Positions 25,404 through 34,643 of a stretch of 64,000 nucleotides of DNA are shown here, in pieces (position 1 is the stretch's first letter; each line of letters starts with the position of its first letter). The position numbers and the translations under genes are program-made. The DNA comes from Reclinomonas americana ATCC 50394. Taxonomy: Eukaryota; Jakobida; Jakobea; Jakobida. The notes beneath the pieces are model-generated. The model worked only from the letters and a program-made list of their open reading frames with translations, searched no databases and was not told the DNA's origin. The stretch is from the NCBI GenBank assembly GCA_048213135.1, contig PS015010.1, forward strand, positions 1,054,001-1,118,000, in the 5' to 3' direction.

Positions 25404-27242
25404 ATGAAGCAACTCTTTACGCTCAATCATTATTTCTGGAAGTACCGCTGGCATTTTTTGCTGGGTATCGTGTTTGTCGTTCTTACCAACTATTTCCGCA
25501 TCCTGTCGCCGCAACTCACCGGCTATGTGATGAATACCGTAGTTCACAGTATCCAATCGGCACCCGGGAAAGGCATGGCAGCGGAAGTGAAAAAAGACGT
25601 CGGCAATTATGACATCCTGGTGAGGGAAGTGGTATGGCGTTTCGAGGAAAGCGGTAATAATAAGATATTGCTGGCCGGACTGATGTTGCTGGTACTGGCC
25701 CTTATCAGCGGGTTCTTTATGTTCCTGATGCGGCAGACCATCATTGTCATGAGCCGTCATATTGAGTATGACCAGAAGAACGAGATCTTCAATCATTACC
25801 AGCAGCTTGACACCAATTTTTACAAAACACACAGCACCGGTGACCTCATGAACCGTATAGCCGAAGACGTGAGCCGGGTGCGTATGTATACCGGGCCGGC
25901 ACTGATGTACTTCATCAACCTCGCCGCCGTTATCGGCTTCAGTATTTTCTTCATGATGAAAGCCAGCCCGAAACTTACGCTGGTGGCGCTTTCGCCGCTG
26001 CCTGTGCTGGCGCTCACCATTTATTTCGTGAACACCATCATCAACCGTAAAAGTGAAAAGATACAATCGTTGCTGAGTGATCTCACCACCAATGCGCAGG
26101 AATCTTACTCCGGTATACGGGTGATCAAATCATTTGTACAGGAAAAAGCGATGATGGGCTTCTTCCGTAAAAACAGTGAAGCGTACCGGAGCAATGCGCT
26201 GAGTCTCGCCAAAACAGAGGCCATCTACTTTCCGAGTATGTCGCTGCTCATTGGATTGAGTACACTCATCACTATAATGGTAGGCTGCCTCGATGTGGTG
26301 AACCAGGTACCCGGTGCCAGCGTGGGTAAGATCGCCGAGTTTGTGATGTATATACAAATGCTAACGTTCCCGGTGAGTGCCATAGGCTGGACGGCCAGTA
26401 TGACGCAGCGTGCCGTGGCCTCCCAGAAAAGGATCAACGAGTTTTTGGATACCGAGCCTTCAGTAAAGGACCGTAAAGACAGTCTGCAACCTGAATTTGG
26501 AGGCAATATCAGTTTTGCAGGTGTTGATTTCACTTACCCGCATACCGGTATACATGCGCTGAAAGATTTTTCGCTGCAGGTAAAAGCAGGAGAGAAGATC
26601 GCCATTGTGGGGAGAACAGGTTCCGGCAAATCCACGGTGGCGCAGTTGCTGTTGCATATGTACGAGCCGCAGCAGGGAATGATCAGTTACGATGGGATAC
26701 CGCTTAACTCCATCAGCATTAAACACCTGCATGAACAGATCAGTTATGTGCCCCAGGACGTTTTCCTGTTCAGCGATACCGTTAGTAACAACATCCGTTT
26801 TGGTATGGAAGAGGCCGGTCAGGAAATGGTGGAGAAAGCAGCGCGGCAGGCCAGTGTTCATAACGAGATACTGCGGTTCAGTGAAGGGTATAATACGATG
26901 ATAGGAGAAAGAGGTGTTACCCTCAGCGGCGGACAGAAGCAGCGTATTTCCATTGCACGTGCTCTTATTAAAGATCCGCAGATTGTTGTATTCGACGATT
27001 GCCTGAGCGCCGTGGATGCCCGGACGGAGAAAGAGATCATCGGCAACCTGTATGAATTCCTTGATCATAAAACCGCGATCATTATCACGCACCGTGTCTT
27101 TTCTTTGTTTGAATTTGACAAAGTCGTTGTGCTCGACAAAGGGAGGATTGTAGAGCAGGGAACACATGAAGAATTACTCGCATTGGAAGGCTTTTACGCA
27201 GATATGTACAGGCGCCAGCTGGAGCAGGAAAGGGAAGAGTGA
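25404..27242 (+). CDS. ABC exporter, fused permease and ATPase (MsbA/MDR type)
   Basis: A 612-aa half-transporter from the ATG at 25404 (a TTG three codons earlier lies inside the -7 box). Residues 1-330 contain six transmembrane helices, with an unusually long extracytoplasmic stretch between TM1 and TM2 (SIQSAPGKGMAAEVKKDVGNY region). The nucleotide-binding domain has Walker A GRTGSGKST, Q-loop YVPQDVF, signature LSGGQKQR, Walker B IVVFDDCLSAVD and switch His in IITHR; the Walker B Glu position reads D (DDC), a conservative change. Function: lipid, drug or peptide export as a homodimer; substrate unknown. Confidence 0.92.
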   Translation: MKQLFTLNHYFWKYRWHFLLGIVFVVLTNYFRILSPQLTGYVMNTVVHSIQSAPGKGMAAEVKKDVGNYDILVREVVWRFEESGNNKILLAGLMLLVLALISGFFMFLMRQTIIVMSRHIEYDQKNEIFNHYQQLDTNFYKTHSTGDLMNRIAEDVSRVRMYTGPALMYFINLAAVIGFSIFFMMKASPKLTLVALSPLPVLALTIYFVNTIINRKSEKIQSLLSDLTTNAQESYSGIRVIKSFVQEKAMMGFFRKNSEAYRSNALSLAKTEAIYFPSMSLLIGLSTLITIMVGCLDVVNQVPGASVGKIAEFVMYIQMLTFPVSAIGWTASMTQRAVASQKRINEFLDTEPSVKDRKDSLQPEFGGNISFAGVDFTYPHTGIHALKDFSLQVKAGEKIAIVGRTGSGKSTVAQLLLHMYEPQQGMISYDGIPLNSISIKHLHEQISYVPQDVFLFSDTVSNNIRFGMEEAGQEMVEKAARQASVHNEILRFSEGYNTMIGERGVTLSGGQKQRISIARALIKDPQIVVFDDCLSAVDARTEKEIIGNLYEFLDHKTAIIITHRVFSLFEFDKVVVLDKGRIVEQGTHEELLALEGFYADMYRRQLEQEREE

Positions 27243-27303
27243 ACCCCTTGAATAGCAGCAAGATGCCATTTGGACAAGGGTTACGGCTATTTTTCACAAA
27301 TAT

Positions 27304-27333
27304 TTTGCCATTTCAAAAACAAGGCTATCTTTG
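27304..27333 (+). promoter_or_regulatory. Bacteroidota promoter of the PUR-family gene
   Basis: TTTG at 27304-27307, an 18-nt spacer, then TATCTTTG (TAnnTTTG) at 27326-27333: the best -33/-7 match in the window. The GTG start follows 46 nt later. Confidence 0.65.
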
Positions 27334-27379
27334 TCATCCTTAAAACACCAGGAATCGTTCATCTAAAATCTCTACAACA

Positions 27380-27820
27380 GTGGCGTACGAAAACAACGAC
27401 AAAAAAATGGAAAGCGTTTACAGTAAGCGCATCAGGGCTGGCAAACGCAGGACTTACTTTTTTGATGTAAGGGAAACCCGCGGGAATGATTATTATCTCA
27501 CAATTACTGAAAGCCGAAAGCGTTTTGACTCCGACGGGTATGACAGGCACAAGATCTTCCTGTACAAGGAAGACTTCAACAAATTCATTAAGGGATTAGG
27601 TGAAGCTGTAGATTTTGTAAAAACAGAATTAATGCCCGATTTTGATTTCGACGCATTCAATCACGATACTCCTTACGAAGGAGAAGAAGGACAGTCAGAA
27701 TATAAACCAGCAGAACAACCAACTGCTGCTGCTGAAACAACTGTCGCCTCTTCTGCTCCTGTAGTTGAAGATAATGCTCCCGTTGATAACGGCAGCACCG
27801 AGGAAGTAGATAAGTGGTAA
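27380..27820 (+). CDS. PUR/DUF3276 family nucleic-acid-binding protein
   Basis: A 146-aa protein starting at GTG; family members begin with the same MAY-type residues, supporting this start. The conserved block VYSKRIRAGKRRTYFFDVRETRGNDYYLTITESRKR (residues about 14-48) matches the PUR-domain DUF3276 family, which binds single-stranded DNA or RNA and is nearly universal in Bacteroidota. The tail from 95 on is acidic and low-complexity (EGEEGQSEYK, PTAAAETT). It has its own strong promoter and terminator, so it is a single-gene unit. Confidence 0.88.
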   Translation: MAYENNDKKMESVYSKRIRAGKRRTYFFDVRETRGNDYYLTITESRKRFDSDGYDRHKIFLYKEDFNKFIKGLGEAVDFVKTELMPDFDFDAFNHDTPYEGEEGQSEYKPAEQPTAAAETTVASSAPVVEDNAPVDNGSTEEVDKW

Positions 27821-27859
27821 TAGTTTACCAGACCATCACCAAACCTAATTGCGAAAAAG

Positions 27860-27884
27860 GCCCTTCTTATGGAAGGGCTTTTTT
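27860..27884 (+). terminator. Rho-independent terminator
   Basis: GCCCTTC-TTATG-GAAGGGC plus seven T, 40 nt after the PUR-family stop. The preceding A-run lets it work in both directions, also for pgi. Confidence 0.8.
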
Positions 27885-27922
27885 ATTACTTGTCTTTTAT
27901 TTTATTAAAGTTGCAACGGTGG

Positions 27923-29518
27923 TCAGATGCGCATTTGTTTGAAGGCATTGATGAGTCCGTTGGTGGAAGTGTCGTGCGACTGCACCGGTTTTTCATCTTC
28001 CAGTTCGGGTAATACTTTTACCGCCAGCGCTTTGCCCAGTTCAACACCCCATTGATCGAAACTGTAGATATTCCATATGACACCCTGTACAAAGATCTTG
28101 TGTTCATAGAAGGCAATGAGTTGTCCTAAATTGAAAGGGGTGATCTGTTTTACCAGGAAAGAATTGGTGGGCCGGTTGCCTTCAAAAGTGCGGTACTTAT
28201 TTTCGTTGATGGTGCCGTTCATCAGTGCTTCTGTTTGGGCGAAGAAATTACTCAGCAATTTCCGGTGATGATCGCCCATGGGATTATGTGATATGGCCGG
28301 CGCGATAAAATCACAGGGAATGATTTGTGTGCCCTGGTGAATGAGCTGGTAAAAAGCATGTTGTCCGTTGGTACCCGGTTCGCCCCAGATCACCGGACCT
28401 GTGGCGTATTTTACTTTTTCTCCGTTGCGGTCTACGTACTTGCCATTGCTTTCCATATTGCCTTGCTGGAAATAAGCCGCGAAGCGGTGCATGTACTGAT
28501 CGTACGGCAGGATGGCTTCTGTACGGCAGCCGAAGAAATTCCCATACCATATGCCGAGCAGTGCCATGATCACGGGTATATTCTGATCGAATGGCGTGTT
28601 GTAAAAATGATTGTCGGTTTCATGGGCACCTTTCAGCAGGTCTTCGAAATGGGAGTAACCAATGGTGAGGGCTATCGACAAGCCGATGGCGCTCCACAGG
28701 CTGTAACGGCCGCCTACCCAGTCCCAGAACACGAACATATTTTCGGGAGCGATACCAAACTTCACCACTTCTTCGCTGTTGGTGCTGAGGGCTACAAAAT
28801 GTTTGGCGATATGCGTTTCATCCTCCGCAGTTTTGAGGAACCATTTGCGGGCCGATAACGCATTGGTCATGGTTTCCTGCGTGGTAAAAGTTTTACTGGC
28901 GATGAGGAAAAGCGTTTCTTCCGGATCTACTTTTTTCAATGTTTCTGCCAGGTGCGTGCCATCAACATTACTGACAAAATAGGGTTGGATGCCGGGCACC
29001 CAATATGGTTTAAGCGCTTCAGTTACCATTACAGGACCGAGGTCGCTGCCGCCGATGCCGATGTTGACGATGTACTTTATTTTTTTCCCCGTGTAACCTG
29101 TGTGTGTGCCTTCGTGTACGCGTTCGCAAAAAGCCTTCATTTGTTGCTGAACCTTTTGCACATCCGGCATTACATCCTTACCATCAAGTACAACAGGGTT
29201 GCCTGAAAAATTGCGCAATGCGGTATGCAATACCGCACGGTTTTCTGTTTCGTTGATCTTCTCTGCATTGAACATGGCATTGATGGCCTCTTTCAGTTCA
29301 CATTCATTTGCCAGCTGTAACAACAGTTCCATCGTTTTTTCCGTGATGCGGTTCTTGGAATAGTCGAAAAGTATATCGGTACCACCGACAGAAAATTTAT
29401 GGAAGCGGTTGACATCCCTGGCAAAAAGGTCTTCCATGTGTTCGGCCTTCATCTCATCATAATGATCCTGCAATGCCTGCCAGGCGGCAGTGGTAGTGGG
29501 GTTTATTCTTGGAAACAT
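27923..29518 (-). CDS. pgi: Glucose-6-phosphate isomerase
   Basis: A 531-aa glycolytic enzyme interconverting glucose 6-phosphate and fructose 6-phosphate. The signature regions [36 protein letters not shown] and the C-terminal [10 protein letters not shown] are all present, the last containing the family's catalytic region. Length is close to the E. coli enzyme. Single gene, convergent with the PUR-family gene. Confidence 0.97.
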   Translation of the reverse strand: MFPRINPTTTAAWQALQDHYDEMKAEHMEDLFARDVNRFHKFSVGGTDILFDYSKNRITEKTMELLLQLANECELKEAINAMFNAEKINETENRAVLHTALRNFSGNPVVLDGKDVMPDVQKVQQQMKAFCERVHEGTHTGYTGKKIKYIVNIGIGGSDLGPVMVTEALKPYWVPGIQPYFVSNVDGTHLAETLKKVDPEETLFLIASKTFTTQETMTNALSARKWFLKTAEDETHIAKHFVALSTNSEEVVKFGIAPENMFVFWDWVGGRYSLWSAIGLSIALTIGYSHFEDLLKGAHETDNHFYNTPFDQNIPVIMALLGIWYGNFFGCRTEAILPYDQYMHRFAAYFQQGNMESNGKYVDRNGEKVKYATGPVIWGEPGTNGQHAFYQLIHQGTQIIPCDFIAPAISHNPMGDHHRKLLSNFFAQTEALMNGTINENKYRTFEGNRPTNSFLVKQITPFNLGQLIAFYEHKIFVQGVIWNIYSFDQWGVELGKALAVKVLPELEDEKPVQSHDTSTNGLINAFKQMRI

Positions 29519-29678
29519 ATTATCTGTTTAAATAAATTAAATTTTTTTATGCAGCGATTGTCAACCGGCTGTTGTCATTTTACACAGAGCAACTGCAGAA
29601 GCTTTCACCGAGACAAGGCGGACTTAAAAATAAATGAAAACTGCCTAACTCAATTATTTAACCTTAAACTTAACTCGT

Positions 29679-30083
29679 ATGAAACGCTTTCTATTGGCGC
29701 TGATCTTTCCGGCGCTTGTACTTTGCTCATTTACCTGCAATAAAAATGACCAGGACGATAAAGTCAAACTTTCCGGTTGTGATGCCACCTTTATCCGTAA
29801 ACAGGCCAGCAATATATCTGCCAAACTATATTATGTGTCTCCCAAAGGATGGATGGTCGACATTGTATTCACTGCCGATAATGAAGGATACCGCTGCCAG
29901 ATCTGCAACCAGTCTGACGCTCAATTGCAGGCAATTACAGCCGGGCTGGCGACAGACGGTACAAGGTATGATGTAACCATAAGCGGGAAAATAAAAGATT
30001 ATTCAGATAATGAAGGTGTACAGCCACCCGGAGCGCCTTATCCCAATCTGTACTGGATTACGCTGGAAGCGATAGTGAAGTAG
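29679..30083 (+). CDS. Secreted or lipoprotein of unknown function
   Basis: A 134-aa exported protein. Residues 1-20 (MKRFLLALIFPALVLCSFTC) form a signal peptide ending in a Cys followed by NKNDQDDK, a typical Bacteroidota lipoprotein setting though the lipobox (SFTC) is atypical. The mature part has four Cys in GCDAT and RCQICNQSD and a beta-rich pattern. No family recognised. Isolated gene with no clear promoter. Confidence 0.65.
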   Translation: MKRFLLALIFPALVLCSFTCNKNDQDDKVKLSGCDATFIRKQASNISAKLYYVSPKGWMVDIVFTADNEGYRCQICNQSDAQLQAITAGLATDGTRYDVTISGKIKDYSDNEGVQPPGAPYPNLYWITLEAIVK

Positions 30084-30105
30084 CAGGCGGACCTGGTACT
30101 CTCAA

Positions 30106-30546
30106 TCATTTTTTAAGTACTTCGATAGTAAAAAACTCTTTTGCTTTGATGTAGAATTTGTAGAGAATGAAAAGGAGAGGAGCGTTGGCGAGGGCCAGGA
30201 AGACATGGATGCCCGTGGTCATGAAGAGGATGAACATCAAAACGCTCAGCAATACTGCGCCCCAGAGCCTGCCGTTATCGGCTTCGCAACCCACATCAAT
30301 ATATAAAGGAGAAGCAAATGGTTTGCGGATATAGAAAGGCCTGGAAAAATGGAAGCCGTTTTTAGCGACGACCTTTACCGGTAATTCATGACACTCAATA
30401 ATGAGCGGAACGCCTTCTTTCAGCTCATATATTTCGGTATCGTTGATGAGTATATACGGCTTCAGCACCCGCATCAGGAGCTGTCTTTCGCGAAGGATCA
30501 CTATGGTGCCGTGATGAACGATAAGATAGTAAAATGCGACTGCCAT
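30106..30546 (-). CDS. Membrane protein of unknown function
   Basis: A 146-aa protein: a beta-rich N-terminal half (GTIVILRERQLLMRVLKPYILINDTEIYELKEG) resembling DUF2846-like domains, then two adjacent transmembrane helices (WGAVLLSVLMFILFMTTG and VFLALANAPLLFILYKF) and a short basic tail. An in-frame Met at residue 25 is an alternative start but would cut the domain. A 7-bp hairpin GCGACTG...CAGTCGC with a T-run (30536-30572) brackets the start codon. Function unknown. Confidence 0.65.
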   Translation of the reverse strand: MAVAFYYLIVHHGTIVILRERQLLMRVLKPYILINDTEIYELKEGVPLIIECHELPVKVVAKNGFHFSRPFYIRKPFASPLYIDVGCEADNGRLWGAVLLSVLMFILFMTTGIHVFLALANAPLLFILYKFYIKAKEFFTIEVLKK

Positions 30547-30599
30547 GTGATGAGCACAACAGTCGCTTTTTTATTATTGAGGAGAACAGCTTAATTGTA

Positions 30600-31487
30600 T
30601 TATAACTGGTAAGGGATCATACCCCTGATGCCCATGTCCACAACCGCATCACCTTTGTCGGGGTCGAAGGTATCATTTCCGTCTGCATCCAGCCATTCAA
30701 AGCTTTTGTTTACAGAAAGAGAAACGATGATGTTGATATCGGTTTTCTCTGTACCTGTGATCACCAGTGGTGAGAGGAACAGCCCTGTTACCAGGCAGGA
30801 GCCCGCCGGAATGGGAGAGGTGGCAAACAGCGGATTGGGTACCGTCGTTGCACCCGCCGGAGCCTGGCCCGAGCTTACGAAACCAAAGCCGGGTATCTTG
30901 CCTTCCACAGCCCAGTATCCCTGCAGCCGGTTACCGTTTACCGTAATGGTTGAGTCTTTTACTTTATAGTTGGTAAGGTATGTATTGAAACCGATAAAAG
31001 AGGCCACTGTAGCATCGAAAGTGAAACCGGCGCTGTTCATATATACATTATAATTCTGGTAGGCCAGCGATACCCGCAGCCAGGTATAGGTGCCTGCCGC
31101 GATATTTTTGATGGGCACGCTCAGGAAAACGCCGCCATTACCCGCGAACTTGGAATTTTTAAAGTCGATGGCGGTGCTGCCGCCGGCTGTGGTTTCCGGT
31201 GCCTTGTAGAGGATGGCTCCGCCGCCCAGTGCAGTAAAGGCAGAAGGGGTCATTTCCACGTAATGGGCGCTCATCAGGTTAAAACGCGGGGACTGTCCTT
31301 TGTGACCAGCCGCCATGGTCGTTGGCTGACCCAGGGCATTTAGTCTTTGCTGTGTGGAGTCGAATTTGAAAATAAAGTTGACCTTAGGTCCGCTGTCAGC
31401 TATCGGGTCACGGGTATCATCATCTTTCTGGCAGGAACTGAGTGCAGTCAGCAGGAGAACTGCTGCAAGGATGGGTTTGAATGGCAT
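30600..31487 (-). CDS. Bacteroidota lipoprotein of unknown function
   Basis: A 295-aa predicted lipoprotein from the ATG at 31487 (the frame extends to 31535 but the inner Met opens a clean signal sequence ending in LSSC). The mature protein is beta-rich and contains a calcium-loop-like DADGNDTFDPDKGD near the C-terminus, similar to DxDxDG loops. It lies 49 bp downstream of the threonine aldolase on the same strand. No named family; possibly surface-exposed. Confidence 0.75.
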   Translation of the reverse strand: MPFKPILAAVLLLTALSSCQKDDDTRDPIADSGPKVNFIFKFDSTQQRLNALGQPTTMAAGHKGQSPRFNLMSAHYVEMTPSAFTALGGGAILYKAPETTAGGSTAIDFKNSKFAGNGGVFLSVPIKNIAAGTYTWLRVSLAYQNYNVYMNSAGFTFDATVASFIGFNTYLTNYKVKDSTITVNGNRLQGYWAVEGKIPGFGFVSSGQAPAGATTVPNPLFATSPIPAGSCLVTGLFLSPLVITGTEKTDINIIVSLSVNKSFEWLDADGNDTFDPDKGDAVVDMGIRGMIPYQL

Positions 31488-31536
31488 AAGTTGGTAGTTT
31501 GGATTGTAACGGCAGTTTCGGCCGTTTATTTTCATA

Positions 31537-32556
31537 TTACAGGCTTTCGATGGTTTCGAGCACCTGTTTTAGCATTTCTTTAGTAAAATCCAGATGGGTG
31601 ACCATGCGAACCTGGCTGGCCGATACCGGCAGGCAGAGAATACCGAATCGTTTGAGTTCATCGCAAAAACTAGTCGCGGTATAGCTGCCTTTCACCTCAA
31701 AAATGACAATATTGGTTTCTACAGGCATCATTTTACCGATGAAATTCTTCTCCAGGAGGGCCTGGGCCAACTGGTGGGCATGATCATGGTCTTCCGCCAG
31801 CCTGTCGATGTGGTGTTCCAGGGCGTAAATGCCAGCCGCGGCCATATAGCCAGCCTGTCGCATACCGCCACCAAACACTTTTCTTACCCGCCTGGCTTTC
31901 TTAATAAAAGCATGGGGGCCGATGAGGAGGCTGCCGATGGGGGTACCCAGCCCTTTGCTCAGGCACACAGATATGGTATCGAATACCTCGCCATAAGCTT
32001 TGGGTGATTCCTGCTTGGCCACCAGGGCATTCCAGAGGCGGGCACCGTCAAGATGCAGTTTTAAATTATTTTTCAGGCAAACCTCTTTAATCTTTTGAAA
32101 ATCAGAAAATTCATAACAGCTACCACCGCCCCTGTTGGCTGTATTTTCCAGGCTCACCAGGCTGGTACGGGCTTTATGCGGATCATCGGGGTTGATGACT
32201 TCGGCCACCATATCCGCAGTTAGCATGCCCCTGTTGCCGTCAAGCGGACGAACCTGGCAGCCGCTGTTGAGGGCGATACCGCCTCCCTCATATTGGTACA
32301 CATGGCTGTATTTATCGCAGATGACTTCATCGCCGGGTTGGGTGTGACATTTAATACCTATCTGGTTGGTCATGGTCCCGGTAGGGCAAAACAGTGCAGC
32401 CTCCATACCGAACATACTGGCAGTCATGGCTTCCAGTTGATTGACTGATGGGTCTTCACCAAATACGTCATCGCCAACGGGGGCTTTGAACATGGTTTCC
32501 AGCATAGCCGGGGTGGGTTTGGTAAAGGTGTCGGAGCGGAGGTCGGCTGTTGTCAT
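31537..32556 (-). CDS. ltaE: Low-specificity L-threonine aldolase
   Basis: A 339-aa PLP enzyme of fold type I that cleaves L-threonine or allo-threonine to glycine and acetaldehyde. [19 protein letters not shown] is the characteristic N-terminus, [11 protein letters not shown] the PLP-binding Asp region, and [16 protein letters not shown] contains the Schiff-base lysine. The start at 32556 was preferred over the frame opening at 32577 because a -7 promoter box (TATATTTG) lies between them, 4 nt before this ATG. Confidence 0.93.
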   Translation of the reverse strand: MTTADLRSDTFTKPTPAMLETMFKAPVGDDVFGEDPSVNQLEAMTASMFGMEAALFCPTGTMTNQIGIKCHTQPGDEVICDKYSHVYQYEGGGIALNSGCQVRPLDGNRGMLTADMVAEVINPDDPHKARTSLVSLENTANRGGGSCYEFSDFQKIKEVCLKNNLKLHLDGARLWNALVAKQESPKAYGEVFDTISVCLSKGLGTPIGSLLIGPHAFIKKARRVRKVFGGGMRQAGYMAAAGIYALEHHIDRLAEDHDHAHQLAQALLEKNFIGKMMPVETNIVIFEVKGSYTATSFCDELKRFGILCLPVSASQVRMVTHLDFTKEMLKQVLETIESL

Positions 32557-32560
32557 GGGA

Positions 32561-32568
32561 CAAATATA
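32561..32568 (-). promoter_or_regulatory. Bacteroidota -7 box of ltaE, near-leaderless
   Basis: On the minus strand TATATTTG matches TAnnTTTG and ends 4 nt before the ltaE ATG. It abuts the first REP copy at 32569. Confidence 0.6.
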
Positions 32569-32599
32569 GGTTGACATCTTAGAATTTGAGATGTCAACC
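32569..32599. repeat. REP hairpin: inverted pair of GATGTCAACC
   Basis: GGTTGACATCT (32569-32579) and AGATGTCAACC (32589-32599) form a perfect 11-bp stem with a 9-nt loop, a REPIN/BIME-like doublet between ltaE and the sigma factor gene. Further single copies are at 32634 and 32677. Confidence 0.75.
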
Positions 32600-32633
32600 T
32601 GTATGAACCTGTATGATTGCCTTTATACGTAAA

Positions 32634-32686
32634 GATGTCAACCTATATGTAACCTATATGTAAAAATACGCCAGAGGATGTCAACC
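32634..32686 (+). repeat. Two direct REP copies (GATGTCAACC) upstream of the sigma factor
   Basis: GATGTCAACC at 32634-32643 and 32677-32686. Between them and after 32599 are short tandem words: ACCTGTATGA twice (32597-32616) and ACCTATATGTA twice (32641-32662). Confidence 0.7.
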
Positions 32687-32776
32687 TATCCGGAAGGGAC
32701 CTTAATTTACACATTACAGTTTTCCCCCTTTTACCTGTTTTTTGCACAGTCGCTATGAAATACGGGCATTCTGTCG

Positions 32777-32784
32777 TAACTTTG
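32777..32784 (+). promoter_or_regulatory. Candidate -7 box of the primary sigma factor gene
   Basis: TAACTTTG matches TAnnTTTG about 100 nt before the ATG, implying a long 5' leader. No -33 TTG at standard spacing was found. Confidence 0.45.
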
Positions 32785-32887
32785 CAAACTATTTTAGGGA
32801 TTCCTGTGCATTAACCATTCTTTTGCAACGTTTTCCCAACTAAACCTGTCCTACTAGCGTTATATATTCTGAATACAACCCAATAAG

Positions 32888-33745
32888 ATGAGGCAATTAA
32901 AGATCGCAACGCAGATAACCAACCGTGACTCTCAGGCGGTTGAGAAGTATCTGCAGGAAATTTCAAAAATCTCGATGATCACCCCTGAAGAGGAAACCAT
33001 CCTGGCGCAGAAGATCAAGATGGGAGATCAGCGGGCATTGGACAAATTGGTGCAGGCCAACCTTCGTTTTGTGGTATCTGTAGCTAAGCAATACCAGCAC
33101 CAGGGCCTTTCTCTTAGCGATTTAATCAACGAGGGCAACCTCGGCTTAATTAAAGCGGCACAACGCTTCGACGAAACCAAAGGTTTCAAATTCATTTCTT
33201 ACGCTGTGTGGTGGATTCGCCAATCGATACTGCAGGCGTTGGCAGAGCAGGGCAGATTAGTCCGCTTGCCTCAAAACAAAATTGGCACATATAACAAAGC
33301 CAATAAAGCCTATATGGCTTTTGAGCAGGAGCACGAACGTGAACCATCTACTGAAGAGCTGGCAGAATTGCTGGAAATGAGTGAGACGGAGATCAACAAT
33401 ATTTTCCAGAGCAACACCCGTCACACTTCACTTGATGCACCTGTGCATGAAGCTGAAGATGTAGCTATGGGCGACCTTTTAAAAGGGGCTGATGAAACGG
33501 ATGAAGACGTAATGCATGACTCCCTGAAGAATGAGATCCGCCGGGTGCTGAAATCCCTGAGTCCGCGGGAAGCAGAAATTGTAAATGCTTACTTTGGCCT
33601 GGACGGTGAAAATGGCGTTACTATTGAACAGATCGGCCAGAAATACGATCTTACCAAAGAACGTATCCGCCAGATCAAGGAAAGGGCGATCAAACGTTTA
33701 CAGAAAGCCCGTTATAGTGGTGCGCTGAAAGCCTATCTCGGTTAA
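32888..33745 (+). CDS. rpoD: Primary RNA polymerase sigma factor (RpoD/SigA, Bacteroidota type)
   Basis: A 285-aa group-1-like sigma-70. MRQLKIATQITNR is the hallmark N-terminus of the Bacteroidota primary sigma factor, which lacks the long region 1.1 of E. coli RpoD. Region 1.2 (VEKYLQEISKISMITPEEE), region 2 (NLRFVVSVAKQYQ, LSDLINEGNLGLIKAA, FKFISYAVWWIRQSI), region 3 and region 4 with the helix-turn-helix (VTIEQIGQKYDLTKERIRQIKERA) are intact. It recognises the TAnnTTTG -7 boxes noted elsewhere. REP repeats flank it on both sides. Confidence 0.94.
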   Translation: MRQLKIATQITNRDSQAVEKYLQEISKISMITPEEETILAQKIKMGDQRALDKLVQANLRFVVSVAKQYQHQGLSLSDLINEGNLGLIKAAQRFDETKGFKFISYAVWWIRQSILQALAEQGRLVRLPQNKIGTYNKANKAYMAFEQEHEREPSTEELAELLEMSETEINNIFQSNTRHTSLDAPVHEAEDVAMGDLLKGADETDEDVMHDSLKNEIRRVLKSLSPREAEIVNAYFGLDGENGVTIEQIGQKYDLTKERIRQIKERAIKRLQKARYSGALKAYLG

Positions 33746-33765
33746 AACAAATTCAGATATTAAGG

Positions 33766-33792
33766 AATCCCCCTCGAGCAAGGGGGATTTTT
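33766..33792 (+). terminator. Rho-independent terminator after rpoD
   Basis: ATCCCCCT-CGAGCA-AGGGGGAT, an 8-bp perfect stem followed by a T-run. Confidence 0.85.
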
Positions 33793-33860
33793 GTTTTGAG
33801 GAAAACAACAGGATTTTCGAGGATTTTCTGCTAGCAGATTGCGGGTAATACTGGAAATGA

Positions 33861-33870
33861 GGTTGACATC
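33861..33870 (-). repeat. REP copy upstream of the RAYT gene
   Basis: GGTTGACATC, 17 nt before the transposase ATG and inverted relative to the copies after the gene, so the gene is bracketed by inverted REP copies. Confidence 0.7.
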
Positions 33871-33887
33871 TCAGTCTAGCTTCGGGT

Positions 33888-34544
33888 ATGCCAACAAATA
33901 AAAAATATTTAGCCCGATTTGACTTTGGAGGGATATACCACATTTACAACAGGGTAAACGATTCGGAATTGCTGTTCAAACATGATGAGGACAAACGGTA
34001 TTTTCTAATGTTGTTTGACCATTATCTATCCCCTTTAATGGACGTCTTTGCCTGGAGTCTATTACCCAATCACTTTCATTTTGTCGTAAGAATCAAAAGC
34101 AATGATGAGATTCTCCTGAATTTAGACCCTGATACTAAATTAAAATGTGAGCGGAGATTTATTGCAGATGCTGATATTGAATGCCTGGTATCCATGAGTT
34201 TTAAAAGAATGTTCATTTCCTATTCGCTGTCTTTCAATAACCTGTATCAGCGAAAAGGAAATTTGTTCCAAAGGCAGTTTAAGCGTGTGGTTGTAGAGAA
34301 AGATCACCAGTTCACCAGGACCCTGGTTTACGTACACCTTAATGCACAAAAGCATAAAATTGTAGATAATATAGAAAGCTATAGGTGGACTTCCTATCAT
34401 ATCGCATTAGGAGCAAACAAGACAAAGCTATTGAGACAGGAAGTACTTCAATGGTTTGGAGGGCGGGAAACATTTATTAAAACTCATATGATTGCATTGG
34501 AAGAGCATTATGAAAAAGAAATAACGGTAGAAGGGGATGATTGA
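33888..34544 (+). CDS. REP-associated tyrosine transposase (RAYT, Y1/HUH family)
   Basis: A 218-aa single-strand-DNA transposase related to IS200/IS605 TnpA. GGIYHIYNRV opens the family; HUH metal-binding pair His62/His64 lies in LLPNHFHFVVRI, and the catalytic Tyr148 is in LVYVHLNAQKHKIV. Length is typical of RAYTs. Base composition is AT-richer than the neighbours. It is flanked by ten copies of GATGTCAACC within 32569-34716, which identifies its likely REP substrate. No second transposon gene is present, as expected of RAYTs, which are usually single-copy and immobile themselves. Confidence 0.9.
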   Translation: MPTNKKYLARFDFGGIYHIYNRVNDSELLFKHDEDKRYFLMLFDHYLSPLMDVFAWSLLPNHFHFVVRIKSNDEILLNLDPDTKLKCERRFIADADIECLVSMSFKRMFISYSLSFNNLYQRKGNLFQRQFKRVVVEKDHQFTRTLVYVHLNAQKHKIVDNIESYRWTSYHIALGANKTKLLRQEVLQWFGGRETFIKTHMIALEEHYEKEITVEGDD

Positions 34545-34558
34545 GTTTGCAAACCGTA

Positions 34559-34588
34559 GATGTCAACCTTAATTCAGAGATGTCAACC
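34559..34588 (+). repeat. Two direct REP copies after the RAYT gene
   Basis: GATGTCAACC at 34559-34568 and 34579-34588, 20 bp apart start to start, immediately after the RAYT stop. Confidence 0.75.
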
Positions 34589-34643
34589 TCAAAAATAATC
34601 CAGGAATAGCCATACTTATAACATCAATTATGGTTAAAAATGC

